From Mycobacterium kyogaense (GTDB taxonomy: Bacteria > Actinomycetota > Actinomycetes > Mycobacteriales > Mycobacteriaceae), in assembly GCF_003254575.1 (NCBI RefSeq), contig NZ_QJUA01000022.1, forward strand, positions 1-64,000: a DNA stretch of 64,000 nucleotides. The letters are read 5' to 3'. Under the pieces are notes generated by a model. The model saw only the letters and a program-made list of their open reading frames with translations, was not told the DNA's origin and searched no databases. This document shows positions 9,034-17,305 of this stretch, in pieces (the first letter of the stretch is position 1; the number at the start of each line of letters is the position of its first letter). Both the position numbers and the translations under genes were made by a program.

Positions 9034-9483
9034 TCAGTCTGATGGCGGGGCGATAAGCTCCAGCGTCGCACCGTCGGCATCGTGCAGGTAAGCGAATCTG
9101 GTCCCTTGCCGCGGCCCGTCGGGCATCGTCTGCACGCTGTTCGCAACATGCCAGCCATGCCGCTCACATTCGCCGACAACGGCGTGGATATCGCTCACCT
9201 CCACCGCAAGATGCCATGAACCCACGTCGCAGGGGCGCGGACGTACCGTTACGCGGTCGACCGGACCCTCATACTGCAAGAGTTCGAGGTGATGTCCGGC
9301 GAGGTTCACGACCGCAGCTCTGATTCGCGCGTGTGGCACGCCGGTCACCGCCGCCGCGAATGCCCCGCTCAAGGTGAACCGTCGCTCGACCTGGGCGCCC
9401 AGCACCGAGCACCAGAAGCCAACGGAGGAATCGAGATCACGGACCGTTATCCCCGTATGTGCCACCGCACGCGCCGAAGCCAT
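9034..9483 (-). CDS. VOC (glyoxalase/dioxygenase-fold) family protein
   Basis: 149 residues with the paired beta-alpha-beta-beta-beta modules of the vicinal-oxygen-chelate fold. It begins VAHTGITVRDLDSSVGFWCSVLGAQV and ends YLHDADGATLELIAPP. The first-module histidine, the mid-protein HLAVEV and the C-terminal glutamate sit where VOC metal ligands usually lie. Members include glyoxalase I, epimerases, ring-cleavage dioxygenases and antibiotic-binding proteins; this one cannot be assigned further. It lies just outside the left end of the mobile element, so it may be chromosomal or leftover cargo. Confidence 0.8.
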   Translation of the reverse strand: MASARAVAHTGITVRDLDSSVGFWCSVLGAQVERRFTLSGAFAAAVTGVPHARIRAAVVNLAGHHLELLQYEGPVDRVTVRPRPCDVGSWHLAVEVSDIHAVVGECERHGWHVANSVQTMPDGPRQGTRFAYLHDADGATLELIAPPSD

Positions 9484-9604
9484 GCGTGAAGCCTAGGCGT
9501 CAGCGCGTGACCACCGCGCCCGTGGCCGCCGAGGTGTCATTTCCCGGGTAGTGGTGGCTGGCAACGGTCAGGCGTTGATCCATCGGATGAACGCGGCGTA
9601 GGTT

Positions 9605-9632
9605 AGTTGACATAATGTGGCTTATCGGTAGA
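9605..9632. other. Dif-like recombination site (outer)
   Basis: An 11-6-11 layout: AGTTGACATAA, TGTGGC, TTATCGGTAGA. It shares the ATAA-TGT...-TTAT core of bacterial dif sites and of the second site at 10013. The resemblance is short, so recombination here is only a hypothesis. Confidence 0.35.
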
Positions 9633-9666
9633 AGTTCCCGGCGCCAGGCCAGATCGCGCCACCTGC

Positions 9667-9956
9667 ATCGGACGTCAGTGTCCGATCCGGAACTAGTTGG
9701 GAGTAATCCGGGAAAACCTGGTAGCTGTCCGAATTTTCGCCCTCCGTTCCAGAACTATCTGACAGTGACACCCGCCCAGGTCCCTGCCCACGCACCTGCG
9801 GATCTTCGGCCGGCGTAACGATGGTGCTAAGTCTGAATCCGTGACCATCTGACAGCGCCGGACAGGACGACCGACAGTCCAGAACTACCTGACAGCGGCG
9901 GACACTCCGCGCCTTCTAGGTCCAGCGCGAACCATATGATTCGTCACTGTGACGTT
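9667..9956 (+). repeat. Left copy of the ~285-bp element-end sequence
   Basis: It begins with a hairpin (ATCGGAC...GTCCGAT, 9667-9686). It then carries three same-orientation motifs related to GAACTACCTGACAG at 9751, 9841 and 9881, and ends with ATTCGTCACTGTGACGTT (9939-9956). The same features recur in the same order and spacing at 33986-34272. The two copies are diverged between the motifs, but the terminal 18 bp are identical. It may be an attachment site with arm-type recombinase sites, or the right end of an earlier related element. Confidence 0.7.
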
Positions 9957-10012
9957 ACGCAGGTGTTGCAGCGGCCTCTATTCCCCCAGGCTGGAGCCAC
10001 GCGACACTCAAT

Positions 10013-10040
10013 AATATGGATAATGTTAATTATCCATTTT
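10013..10040. other. Dif-like palindromic site at the recombinase start
   Basis: Arms AATATGGATAA and TTATCCATTTT flank a 6-bp centre TGTTAA, giving the 11-6-11 layout of Xer/dif sites. The inner nine bases of each arm are perfect inverted repeats (10016-10024 and 10029-10037). The site overlaps the upstream-most ATG of the recombinase gene, so it could be its crossover site, its operator, or both. Confidence 0.5.
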
Positions 10041-11146
10041 TTATCTGCGAGGCTGAACGTGTGCCGCATGAGACCGATCCCGGCTACTCCGTCACCGACG
10101 GCGTTGTTGAAGCTGCTGCCGTCGTGCCGGCCGTCGGTGAGTTCCCTGAGTGGTTTCAGCAATTCTCGGATCACCGGCAGGCAAGTAAACCCTCGGCGCA
10201 CACGATGAAGGCTTATCGCCGCGACTTCGTCGCCATTGCCAATCTGCTGACCGGTGGTGAGCCGGTTCGCCTCAGTCCAGCTGACATAACTCGCGATTCG
10301 ATGCGTACTGCGTTCGCGGCGTTTGTAGCCGACCATGAGGCGACATCCATCCGACGCTGCTGGTCGACCTGGAATGTGTTGTGCACCTTCCTCTATACCA
10401 ACGAACTATTGGCGGCCAACCCCATGCAGCTCGTTGGACGACCAAAGTTGAAGAAGCCGCTGCCGAAAGCGCTCCCCCGAACCGCTGTGGAAGCATTGCT
10501 CTCTGCCGTCACGCAGGAGTCCTATAGTCGCCGGACAGATTGGAAAGAAAGGGATCTCGCGCTCATCCTCACTGGACTCCTCGCGGGCCTGCGGGCTGAA
10601 GAACTCCGCCTGGTCGATGTTGGCGACATACGTACGCTCGACGACGGCTCCGCAGTGATCAATGTGAAAGGCAAAGGCGGGAAAGAACGCAATGTCCCCA
10701 TCGAGGCAGCCCTGCTGGAGGTGATCGGTACGTATATGGACAGTCGTGTCGGACGGTTTCCTCAGGGCAAGAAGCGCACATCGTCACCGAAGAGCACGCC
10801 ATTGTCGGGCTGGCCACATTCCGCCCCGCTATTCGTCGGTCGGGACGGTGAACGGATGACGCGTGGCACTCTACAGTCACGTATCAAGCGCGCGTTCAAA
10901 CGCGCAGGGCCGGACGCGCGCCCCATACCCGGCGCCCTGGTGCACGGACTTCGCCATACCTATGCAACTGAGCTCGCGACCTCGAATGTCAGCGTCTACA
11001 CACTGATGAAACTCCTTGGGCATGAGTCGATGACAACATCGCAGCGTTACGTAACGGCGGCAGGGATTGAAACACGTAGTGCGGCAGCGCAAAATCAGCT
11101 CTACTCCCTACTGACCGAAAAACGGGAGGACGATGGGACGAGCTGA
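10016..11146 (+). CDS. Tyrosine site-specific recombinase/integrase
   Basis: 376 residues with the core-binding domain at about 45-145 and the catalytic domain at about 150-360. The full catalytic set is visible: R193 (GLRAEE), K220 (KGKGGKER), H310 and R313 (HGLRHTYAT), H336 (GHESMT) and Y345 (SQRYV). It is therefore probably active. The ATG at 10016 lies inside a dif-like inverted repeat, and a GTG at 10061 is a plausible alternative start. It sits at the left edge of the element, beside one copy of the flanking repeat, as integrases usually do. It may integrate the element or resolve cointegrates made by the Tns proteins. Confidence 0.93.
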   Translation: MDNVNYPFFICEAERVPHETDPGYSVTDGVVEAAAVVPAVGEFPEWFQQFSDHRQASKPSAHTMKAYRRDFVAIANLLTGGEPVRLSPADITRDSMRTAFAAFVADHEATSIRRCWSTWNVLCTFLYTNELLAANPMQLVGRPKLKKPLPKALPRTAVEALLSAVTQESYSRRTDWKERDLALILTGLLAGLRAEELRLVDVGDIRTLDDGSAVINVKGKGGKERNVPIEAALLEVIGTYMDSRVGRFPQGKKRTSSPKSTPLSGWPHSAPLFVGRDGERMTRGTLQSRIKRAFKRAGPDARPIPGALVHGLRHTYATELATSNVSVYTLMKLLGHESMTTSQRYVTAAGIETRSAAAQNQLYSLLTEKREDDGTS

Positions 11147-11191
11147 GAACGAAGCGATCCATGTTCCCCAACGACGAAGGAAGGCCCCGCA

Positions 11192-11503
11192 ATGAGTAAG
11201 CGAGTGAGCCTGATTCTCCGCGACGCAGACGAGGCGATGCTCGCTTCCTTCCTCCATCGGGGCTCGCCAGCTTTCGAGGTCCTGCGACAGTGGGCACACC
11301 ACAATGACTATGCCTCGGGTGACATCAGCTCGGATGCCGCTGTACTGCGGATTCTGCTTCGGGTGGGCGCAGAGGCTATGCACGAACAAATCCTGGATGC
11401 TGGCTACGCCCAGCTTGCGTCCGAGTTCAATAGCGCATCAACAAAATTCGAGCGACTGGCCGCACGGGGTCGTTCTGCGTCCCAGACCGACGAGCTCAGA
11501 TGA
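11192..11503 (+). CDS. Small hypothetical protein downstream of the recombinase
   Basis: 103 residues starting MSKRVSLILRDADEAML, a pattern reminiscent of ribbon-helix-helix proteins (a basic strand followed by helices), though I cannot assign it. The ATG follows a good ribosome-binding site (GGAAGG, 8-10 bp upstream), and the gene lies 45 bp after the recombinase stop, suggesting co-transcription. It may be a small DNA-binding accessory such as an excisionase or copy-control protein; that is a guess from position only. Confidence 0.6.
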   Translation: MSKRVSLILRDADEAMLASFLHRGSPAFEVLRQWAHHNDYASGDISSDAAVLRILLRVGAEAMHEQILDAGYAQLASEFNSASTKFERLAARGRSASQTDELR

Positions 11504-11534
11504 GCCCGCTTGCGCCCCGCGGCGATCACACGTA

Positions 11535-12593
11535 TTAGCGCCGGCAAGTCCCGCACGGCGGGATGGGCTTTCGCACGGTGTTTGCGGCCCACTCTTCGGC
11601 GTCCGCCGAATGAATGGCGCACACCTTGACGTAGGCACCAGTCCACGGTCCGTTGTGCGGATTCTGACCGCTGATGGTGCGGCACGTGGCGTGATGCACC
11701 CGCGCGGTAGACACGCTGTAGTTACGGGCGATGTTCACGACGAAGCCTTTCGGGTTGGCGGCCAGCCAAGCCAGATAGCCAGCGTCGTCGTCCCGGAACT
11801 CGTGTGCGCGGGTGCGGTGATCCACCCCGGCGAGTACATCGGCTGGCACGACGTCGATGAACTCCCCAGCTGGACTATGTGGGACGTCGACCGAGCTAGT
11901 CTCGCTAACACTGGCGGATTCGGCCGATGCGTAGATGCCCACCACGACCGTGTTGCCGGCGAATGGGTCCACGGTGCAGTGCAGGCCGAGTTCGGTGATT
12001 CTGCCGTCGCGGGGATGCCATGCCCGATCTGGCCGGGTACGACCCAGCAGGGGGTCAAGCGCGTCGATCGTCTGCTTCCAGAGGTTCAGCCAATTGCGAC
12101 GTGGGCCGACCACGAAGGATAGTTCGAGCCGAACTGGTCCATCCGGTAGGACGGCGGCGCCAGAGACGGCGGCGTGGATTGCCTCCTTGTAGGCGACGCT
12201 CGAGGAAGAAGCCGCAGTGGTCGCGACGACCACGCCGGCGGCGTTGGGTGCAGGAACTTCTTTGGCGGCACAGATCTGCACAGACGACTGTTCGCCGTGG
12301 TGCTTCGTGCACCACACCGACACCAAGTCGGCATCGCGCAGGCGCGATGCGAGCGGATACGCGTAATTATCCAGGTCGCTGGCATCGAGCAGGTCTCGTG
12401 AACTCGGTAAACCGACGTCGAGGCGCAGCGCCCACGCGCCGCTGATCCGTGCGCCAGCGATCAAAGCCTCCGTATCGTCGAGGTACTCCTGCAATCCGAT
12501 CTGATCCGAATCGTCAGCCTTATTCCACGATGCGAGCCGCGGGGCGACCCTCAGCTCGAGCGAGCGATTATCAGGACGGGCAAACCAGCGCAT
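11535..12593 (-). CDS. Hypothetical protein with two RusA-like segments and a Cys/His C-terminus
   Basis: 352 residues, not recognised as a named family. The N-terminal half contains ALRLDVGLPSS...SDLDNYAYPLASRL. A second segment (about 155-225) contains RLELSFVVGPRRNWLNLWKQ and IDALDPLLG...HPRDGRITELGL. Both resemble the strand, D-x-D-N-x-x-K and D-A-L pattern of RusA-type resolvases, but the acidic residues are not fully kept. The C-terminus (about 270-352) has HHATC, WTGAYVKVCAIH and a final CGTC, suggesting a zinc-binding domain. It is transcribed toward the recombinase and divergently from tnsA. A role in DNA processing by the element is inferred only. Confidence 0.6.
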   Translation of the reverse strand: MRWFARPDNRSLELRVAPRLASWNKADDSDQIGLQEYLDDTEALIAGARISGAWALRLDVGLPSSRDLLDASDLDNYAYPLASRLRDADLVSVWCTKHHGEQSSVQICAAKEVPAPNAAGVVVATTAASSSSVAYKEAIHAAVSGAAVLPDGPVRLELSFVVGPRRNWLNLWKQTIDALDPLLGRTRPDRAWHPRDGRITELGLHCTVDPFAGNTVVVGIYASAESASVSETSSVDVPHSPAGEFIDVVPADVLAGVDHRTRAHEFRDDDAGYLAWLAANPKGFVVNIARNYSVSTARVHHATCRTISGQNPHNGPWTGAYVKVCAIHSADAEEWAANTVRKPIPPCGTCRR

Positions 12594-12666
12594 CGGGTCA
12601 AGATAGCGCGGCGCACCGACAGGCCTCGGGCGAAATCAGGGCCGAACCAGCCAGCTCAGATTCAGA

Positions 12667-12698
12667 GACCGTGACGGTGCGAGTCTGGTGTCACGGTC
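12667..12698. promoter_or_regulatory. Perfect 9-bp inverted repeat upstream of the 352-aa gene
   Basis: GACCGTGAC (12667-12675) and GTCACGGTC (12690-12698) with a 14-bp spacer, about 75 bp upstream of the leftward start. The GTGAC/GTCAC half-sites also form the core of the flanking direct repeat. It is a possible operator or recombinase-binding site. Confidence 0.4.
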
Positions 12699-12831
12699 GA
12701 TATTGGTGGCGTCCTAGATGCAGTTGGCCGCGGATCTATCAGCAAACTCCGGGGTGCCAAGGCGATTCCAATACTAACAGCATGCAGGGGCCTTAGTGAA
12801 CACCAATTTGCTGGAAGGTCGAGTTCACGGG

Positions 12832-12849
12832 TGTTGCCTATAGGCAACA
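12832..12849. promoter_or_regulatory. 18-bp perfect palindrome
   Basis: TGTTGCCTATAGGCAACA is fully self-complementary, with further pairing (CGGGT / ACCCG) a few bases out on each side. It probably is a binding site for a dimeric regulator in the divergent promoter region. Confidence 0.5.
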
Positions 12850-13460
12850 TACGAACCCGCGTCGGCCAACTACACGCTGACGCTGGGACGTGAGCCAAAC
12901 GGCCTCTACCTCAATAAACGCCCTAATTTTCTGTGTAGCAGTGGAATACAGGCAGATCTCTTCTCTATGTTCCTCAGTTCCACGAGCCATTGGCGTTCAC
13001 AATCAGCCCACGAAAGATTGCCCGAGAGTTTCGCTCGTCTCGGCAAACGTGCTCGAAGTAGTAGTTGCTGCAACCCTTGTGCGGTTCTGTCACTTTGTGC
13101 TCAACTGACGTTGCTAATTCCGGTGAGGAGGCAAGCTCTTTAGTCTCCGCATAAACGCACGGGGCTCAATGAGTGCGCCCATCGGAAGCAGTCAACGTCC
13201 AGGTCAACGAGGAGGTGGCACGGCACAAGCGACTCAAATGTTTTCCGCTAACGGGGCTTCGATGGTCCCCAGACGCTGAAAAAGCCGAGCTGGTATCCCG
13301 GCTTCTTCGGTGCGGCACTGCGCCGCTCAAACTTACTCACCCCCTGAGAGGGAGGCATGTTCATTTCAGCGCGCTTTCAGCATGATGTCAACCCCCGCTT
13401 CGAATCCTGGCCCCCGATCTCTTCGAGAGCTGCACGTCCGAGCGGCTGGCGGACACGGGC

Positions 13461-14243
13461 GTGACCGAGCCGCCAGCCCCCAGGAAAACGACGTTGCCCG
13501 TCAATGACGCGCCCTACACGATGGTGCTTTATCAAGATCCGAAGACCGGGCAGCGCGTACGAACCCGTCTCACACCTGAGGTTTCGCGAACGTCATTTGA
13601 GCTATGCAGGCCTATCCGGAGTTTCCCGGCCTACCGTGGTCGCCGTTCCCATCAAGGCAAGTACTGGTTCTCGCGTTCACAAGGCCATGTCAGCTTTGAG
13701 TCGCGGTTCGAGATGACTGCCCTGATGACGGTCGACTTTCGGGGTGACGCAATCGCGGTCAGCTCCAACCCGTTCTGGCTGCTGTGGCCGAAGGGCCAGA
13801 CGCACCACCGGCACGCCCCGGACTTTTTCATCCGACGACGCGACGGATCGGCTCTCGTTGTCGACGTCAAGCCGGCAGATCGTCTCCGCGAGAAGGATCG
13901 GCTCCAGCATCAACGCACCCGCGATGTATGTCGCGAGTTGAACTGGGAGTACGAAGAATTCACAACGATCGACAAGACTGCAGAACGCAACCTACGGCTG
14001 CTATGCGCCTACCACCATCCGCGGTTTGCACCGTCAGCAGAAGCACGATCCGCTATCACGATCTGCGTGAATCGATCGGGGCGAAACGGCGTGCAATTCG
14101 GCGAGCTGATCGACAACGCCTCGGACAGGTCTGAATTCGACGAAAGCCATCTCATCTGCAGCACGTACCACATGATCTGGAACAGAGAGATTCACGTCGA
14201 CCTGGCCCGCCCGCTGACCTGGACCACGGTGATCACCTCGTGA
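13461..14243 (+). CDS. tnsA: TnsA-like transposon endonuclease subunit
   Basis: 260 residues. The central part has the TnsA endonuclease pattern: acidic SFESRFEMTALMTVDF (E80/E84), then HAPDFF (D121), then ALVVDVKP (D135, K137). This is a PD-(D/E)xK-type active site that cuts the 5' ends of the element during cut-and-paste transposition. The GTG at 13461 is the first start; a later ATG (MVLYQDPKTG) is possible. The stop overlaps the GTG of tnsB (GTGA), so the two subunits of the heteromeric transposase are coupled. A TnsA predicts cut-and-paste rather than replicative movement. Confidence 0.9.
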   Translation: MTEPPAPRKTTLPVNDAPYTMVLYQDPKTGQRVRTRLTPEVSRTSFELCRPIRSFPAYRGRRSHQGKYWFSRSQGHVSFESRFEMTALMTVDFRGDAIAVSSNPFWLLWPKGQTHHRHAPDFFIRRRDGSALVVDVKPADRLREKDRLQHQRTRDVCRELNWEYEEFTTIDKTAERNLRLLCAYHHPRFAPSAEARSAITICVNRSGRNGVQFGELIDNASDRSEFDESHLICSTYHMIWNREIHVDLARPLTWTTVITS

Positions 14244-16303
14244 TCGAACTGCATATCGGCGACATCATCGAATTCCGTGGCCAGAGCTGGCATATCCGCG
14301 ACAGCGACGGACTGGCACTTCGACTCAAGTGTCTCGATGACGGCAGCGACCTGACCTTGCCGGTAGCGATGTTGCTCTGCGACGATTCCTTCGTCGGTCC
14401 CGACGCCTCTGGACCAAGTATCGCCGATCAGCGGCTGCTCGACCTCGCCACCGACGAACAGCGACGAGATGCCCAGTTCTGGTATGAGCACCTCTCCGGC
14501 ATCAAACACGCCATGGAACAGCCGGCTCAAGGACAAGCCTCCTCGGGTACCCCGATCGCGACTGTACAAGAACGACTTTCAGATAAACGATCCGAGCTAC
14601 GAACTCTGGGGCGGCCGGTCTCCATGACTACTATGTGGCGTAAGTGGCAACGCTTCAACAATGCCGGCCTGCTCGGATGTATCGATCAGCGCGGCATGCC
14701 GGGTCATGTCCGTCTGTCCGGGGTGCACGAGCGCGTGATCGTCACACTGGAGATGGTGAAAGCGCACTACGTAGACAAGTCGACGCCTACCAAGAAACAG
14801 ATCATCGAAATCGCGGAGCGTCGCCTTCGTGACGACAACGTGCCGGTGCCGTGCAGGTCGTCGATGTACGCCTTACTGGCTGCACTTGACCGCGGTGAGC
14901 ACACCACGGGCGATGCGACGTCGCGCCGCAGTCACGCGAACAGCCCCGACCGAGCGTTCTCGAAGATCGTCGCCTTGTATCCAGGCGAAGAAGTGCAGCT
15001 CGACTCAACACCACTTGACGCAATGGCCTTACTGCCCGATGGTCAACCATGCCGAATCGATCTGGCTGCCGGCATCGACGTCGCGACACTGAGCATCACC
15101 GCGGCAATTCTCCGCCCGAACGCCTGCAAAACCGTGGATGCTATTGAACTCTGGGCCAATTCCTGTATTCCGCAACAGATGTTGCCAGGATGGATTGAGA
15201 ATATGACGGTCGCACGAAGCTACCTGTCGGACAAGCTATCCCCCCAGATCGATCTCGACAGGGCACTCGAAAACAAGCCCATTATCGACGTGCGAGGTGT
15301 CGTGGTCGACCGTGGCAAGATCTTCGTCTCGAAAGCCTTCGAAAAGGCAACCGAACTTCGGGGAGTTCACCCTCGGGTCGCTGCTCCGCACCAGCCCACC
15401 GCCAAGCCTCATATCGAACGCTTGCTCAAGACCATCGGAGACGACTTTGTCCGATGGATCCCGGGATACAAAGGACGCTCGGTCAGCCACCGGGGCCGAA
15501 ACCCGGAGAAGGACATTGTGTGGCCGCTGTTTGTACTTCAGGCGCTGCTCGACGAATGGGTCATCACGGTGTATCAGAACCGTCCCCACTCAGGGCTTCA
15601 CCTGACGGCGGCCCCTCGGATGCAGCTCTCTCCCAATGCCATGTATCGAGCGATGTCGGAGATGGCACCAACTCCAGTACGGACGATGACACGCGACGAT
15701 TGGATCTCGCTTAAACCACACCAGTTTCGTCGTATCAACCGCTATGGCGTCAACCTGGAGAACCTCGTGTACAACTCCGACTCGCCGCGCTTTCACCAGA
15801 TGCGACGAACGAAATCGTTTAATTCCAAACAGAATGGCAGGTGGGAGGTGCGCTACGACCCCACCAACCTGATGCAGATCTGGGTGCGAGACGAATCCCT
15901 ACTCTTCGACTCGCAGGGTCAGCGAAAAGTCGAAGACAATGGCTGGATCGAGTGCCGCTGGGTTCTGGCCGACTATGCAACCATTCCATTCGGAATCGAC
16001 ATGGTCAAAGCGATCCGTCGGGACATGAGTAAGAAGCCAACCGACAAAGAAGTGCTCAGGCGCGCGGAGCAGATTCATCGTCAATTGCTCGGCGGCCCAT
16101 CGGAACCGAAGCCGCGACCGCTTTCCCGTGCCGAAGCGTCGGCCGGGCGCGCCAACCTCGCGCGACAAGAGCTCAGCGGCGGCCCTCCTGCTGAGGTCGT
16201 TGCGCCCGGACGAAGCGACGACACTCCGGTCGTGCCGGTTGTTCAGCCTACGGTCGGAATGGTCGAGCCCATGCGGCCGATGCGCCTGTCGGAAGGGTGG
16301 TGA
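14240..16303 (+). CDS. tnsB: TnsB-like DDE transposase (Mu/TniA class)
   Basis: 687 residues. N-terminal DNA-binding region, then an RNase-H-fold catalytic core with the DDE triad at D255 (VQLDSTPLD), D357 (VVVDRGK) and E393 (KPHIERL). The 35-residue D-E spacing is canonical. A Mu-type C-terminal beta-barrel follows (around 530-590), then a proline-rich tail that probably contacts TnsC. It joins the 3' ends of the element to target DNA. It is coupled to tnsA by a 4-bp overlap and followed three bases later by tnsC. All catalytic residues are intact. Confidence 0.93.
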   Translation: MIELHIGDIIEFRGQSWHIRDSDGLALRLKCLDDGSDLTLPVAMLLCDDSFVGPDASGPSIADQRLLDLATDEQRRDAQFWYEHLSGIKHAMEQPAQGQASSGTPIATVQERLSDKRSELRTLGRPVSMTTMWRKWQRFNNAGLLGCIDQRGMPGHVRLSGVHERVIVTLEMVKAHYVDKSTPTKKQIIEIAERRLRDDNVPVPCRSSMYALLAALDRGEHTTGDATSRRSHANSPDRAFSKIVALYPGEEVQLDSTPLDAMALLPDGQPCRIDLAAGIDVATLSITAAILRPNACKTVDAIELWANSCIPQQMLPGWIENMTVARSYLSDKLSPQIDLDRALENKPIIDVRGVVVDRGKIFVSKAFEKATELRGVHPRVAAPHQPTAKPHIERLLKTIGDDFVRWIPGYKGRSVSHRGRNPEKDIVWPLFVLQALLDEWVITVYQNRPHSGLHLTAAPRMQLSPNAMYRAMSEMAPTPVRTMTRDDWISLKPHQFRRINRYGVNLENLVYNSDSPRFHQMRRTKSFNSKQNGRWEVRYDPTNLMQIWVRDESLLFDSQGQRKVEDNGWIECRWVLADYATIPFGIDMVKAIRRDMSKKPTDKEVLRRAEQIHRQLLGGPSEPKPRPLSRAEASAGRANLARQELSGGPPAEVVAPGRSDDTPVVPVVQPTVGMVEPMRPMRLSEGW

Positions 16304-16306
16304 ACC

Positions 16307-17305
16307 TTGGCATCACCGACAACCCGCGAAGAGTGGCGTGAATACTGCACCTACGAGCCCACCCCGGACTCGCAGCGACCCTCGTTGAGTGCGGACGAGA
16401 TCAAGGCTCTCGGCACCGTCGAACGATCGGCCTACAACGAACGCCGCATCGACTACCTGAACGAGGAACGCGTGTTTCCCACCCGGGACCTCACCCGCAT
16501 CCTCAACCACGCACGACGACTGCTTCGCCGATCACGAGCCAAGAAGTTCGTAGCCAGACCCGGTATCCGAGTATCCGGGGAACCCAGGACCGGCAAAACC
16601 ACCGATGTGATGGCCGCCGGCAAGCGACTGGACGCGGAAATACGACGAACCTGCGGCAGGGAAAACGACTTGTCCTTCCTGCCCGTCGTCTACACCACGA
16701 TCGCTACGGCTACAACGACGAACAAACTCTGGGTGCGCCTCGCCGACTTCGTCGGTGCACGCGAGCTGCGAGGTAGCAATGCCGACGAGCGACTCGTGGA
16801 CCTGGCGCGACTGCTGAAGAGCCTCGGCACCAAGTTCGTCATCCTCGATGACGTCCAACGCCTCAACACCGACCGTGCCGCAGGAGCCGAAGTCGCCGAC
16901 AACATAAAGACTTTCGCCGAAAACCTCGATGCAACAATGCTCTTCGCAGGAATTTCGTTGGAGACCGCTCCCCTGTTCAGCGGCGAGAACGGAGAGCAGT
17001 GGCGCAAACGGACCCGGCCCATCAACCTGAGCAACTACTCACTCTCGAACGACGCCGACCATAAGGAGTGGGTGCAGCTCGTCGCATCCATCGAACGCAT
17101 TCTTCCTCTCCCCCTGCACGAACACGGAATGCTCGAGCGCCATGCGGACTACCTCTACCACCGCGCCGGCGGCTCAATCGCATCCTTGAGCGATCTGATC
17201 ATCGATGCAGCCACGGACGCCATCGACTTCGGTACCGAAGCCATCACGTTGGACCTGCTCGACTCGATTGCGATCGACGACGTCGATCCTGGAGTGGCCC
17301 GCTGA
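16307..17305 (+). CDS. tnsC: TnsC/TniB-like AAA+ transposition regulator
   Basis: 332 residues of an AAA+ ATPase. Walker A is at 91-99 (GEPRTGKTT) and Walker B at 177-182 (FVILDDVQRL), with a sensor-like stretch near TMLFAGIS. The start is a TTG at 16307, three bases after the tnsB stop and preceded by GAAGGG. In Tn7-like systems TnsC forms ATP-dependent filaments on target DNA, recruits the transposase and gives target immunity. Its stop overlaps the ATG of tniQ (TGATG), so the proteins are made together. Confidence 0.92.
   Translation: MASPTTREEWREYCTYEPTPDSQRPSLSADEIKALGTVERSAYNERRIDYLNEERVFPTRDLTRILNHARRLLRRSRAKKFVARPGIRVSGEPRTGKTTDVMAAGKRLDAEIRRTCGRENDLSFLPVVYTTIATATTTNKLWVRLADFVGARELRGSNADERLVDLARLLKSLGTKFVILDDVQRLNTDRAAGAEVADNIKTFAENLDATMLFAGISLETAPLFSGENGEQWRKRTRPINLSNYSLSNDADHKEWVQLVASIERILPLPLHEHGMLERHADYLYHRAGGSIASLSDLIIDAATDAIDFGTEAITLDLLDSIAIDDVDPGVAR

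Larger units (their letters stand above)
12594..13460. other. Divergent intergenic region upstream of tnsA
   Basis: About 870 bp with no convincing gene. It holds the promoters for the leftward 352-aa gene and presumably for the tns operon, plus the inverted repeats at 12667 and 12832. Short open frames here look random. I looked for inverted Tn7-type end repeats and saw none that match the flanking repeats. Confidence 0.5.

Noticed and set aside
9608..9632. Promoter from TTGACA at 9608
   Set aside because: No matching -10 at 16-18 bp spacing; the same bases fit the dif-like layout better.
13396..13425. tRNA-like T-loop (GCTTCGAATCC)
   Set aside because: The flanking bases do not pair into a T-stem and no other tRNA arms can be drawn.
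9957..13460. Inverted Tn7-type left end
   Set aside because: I looked for reverse complements of the TGACAG motifs and of the 30-bp repeats and found none; a sequence search would be needed to exclude a weak end.
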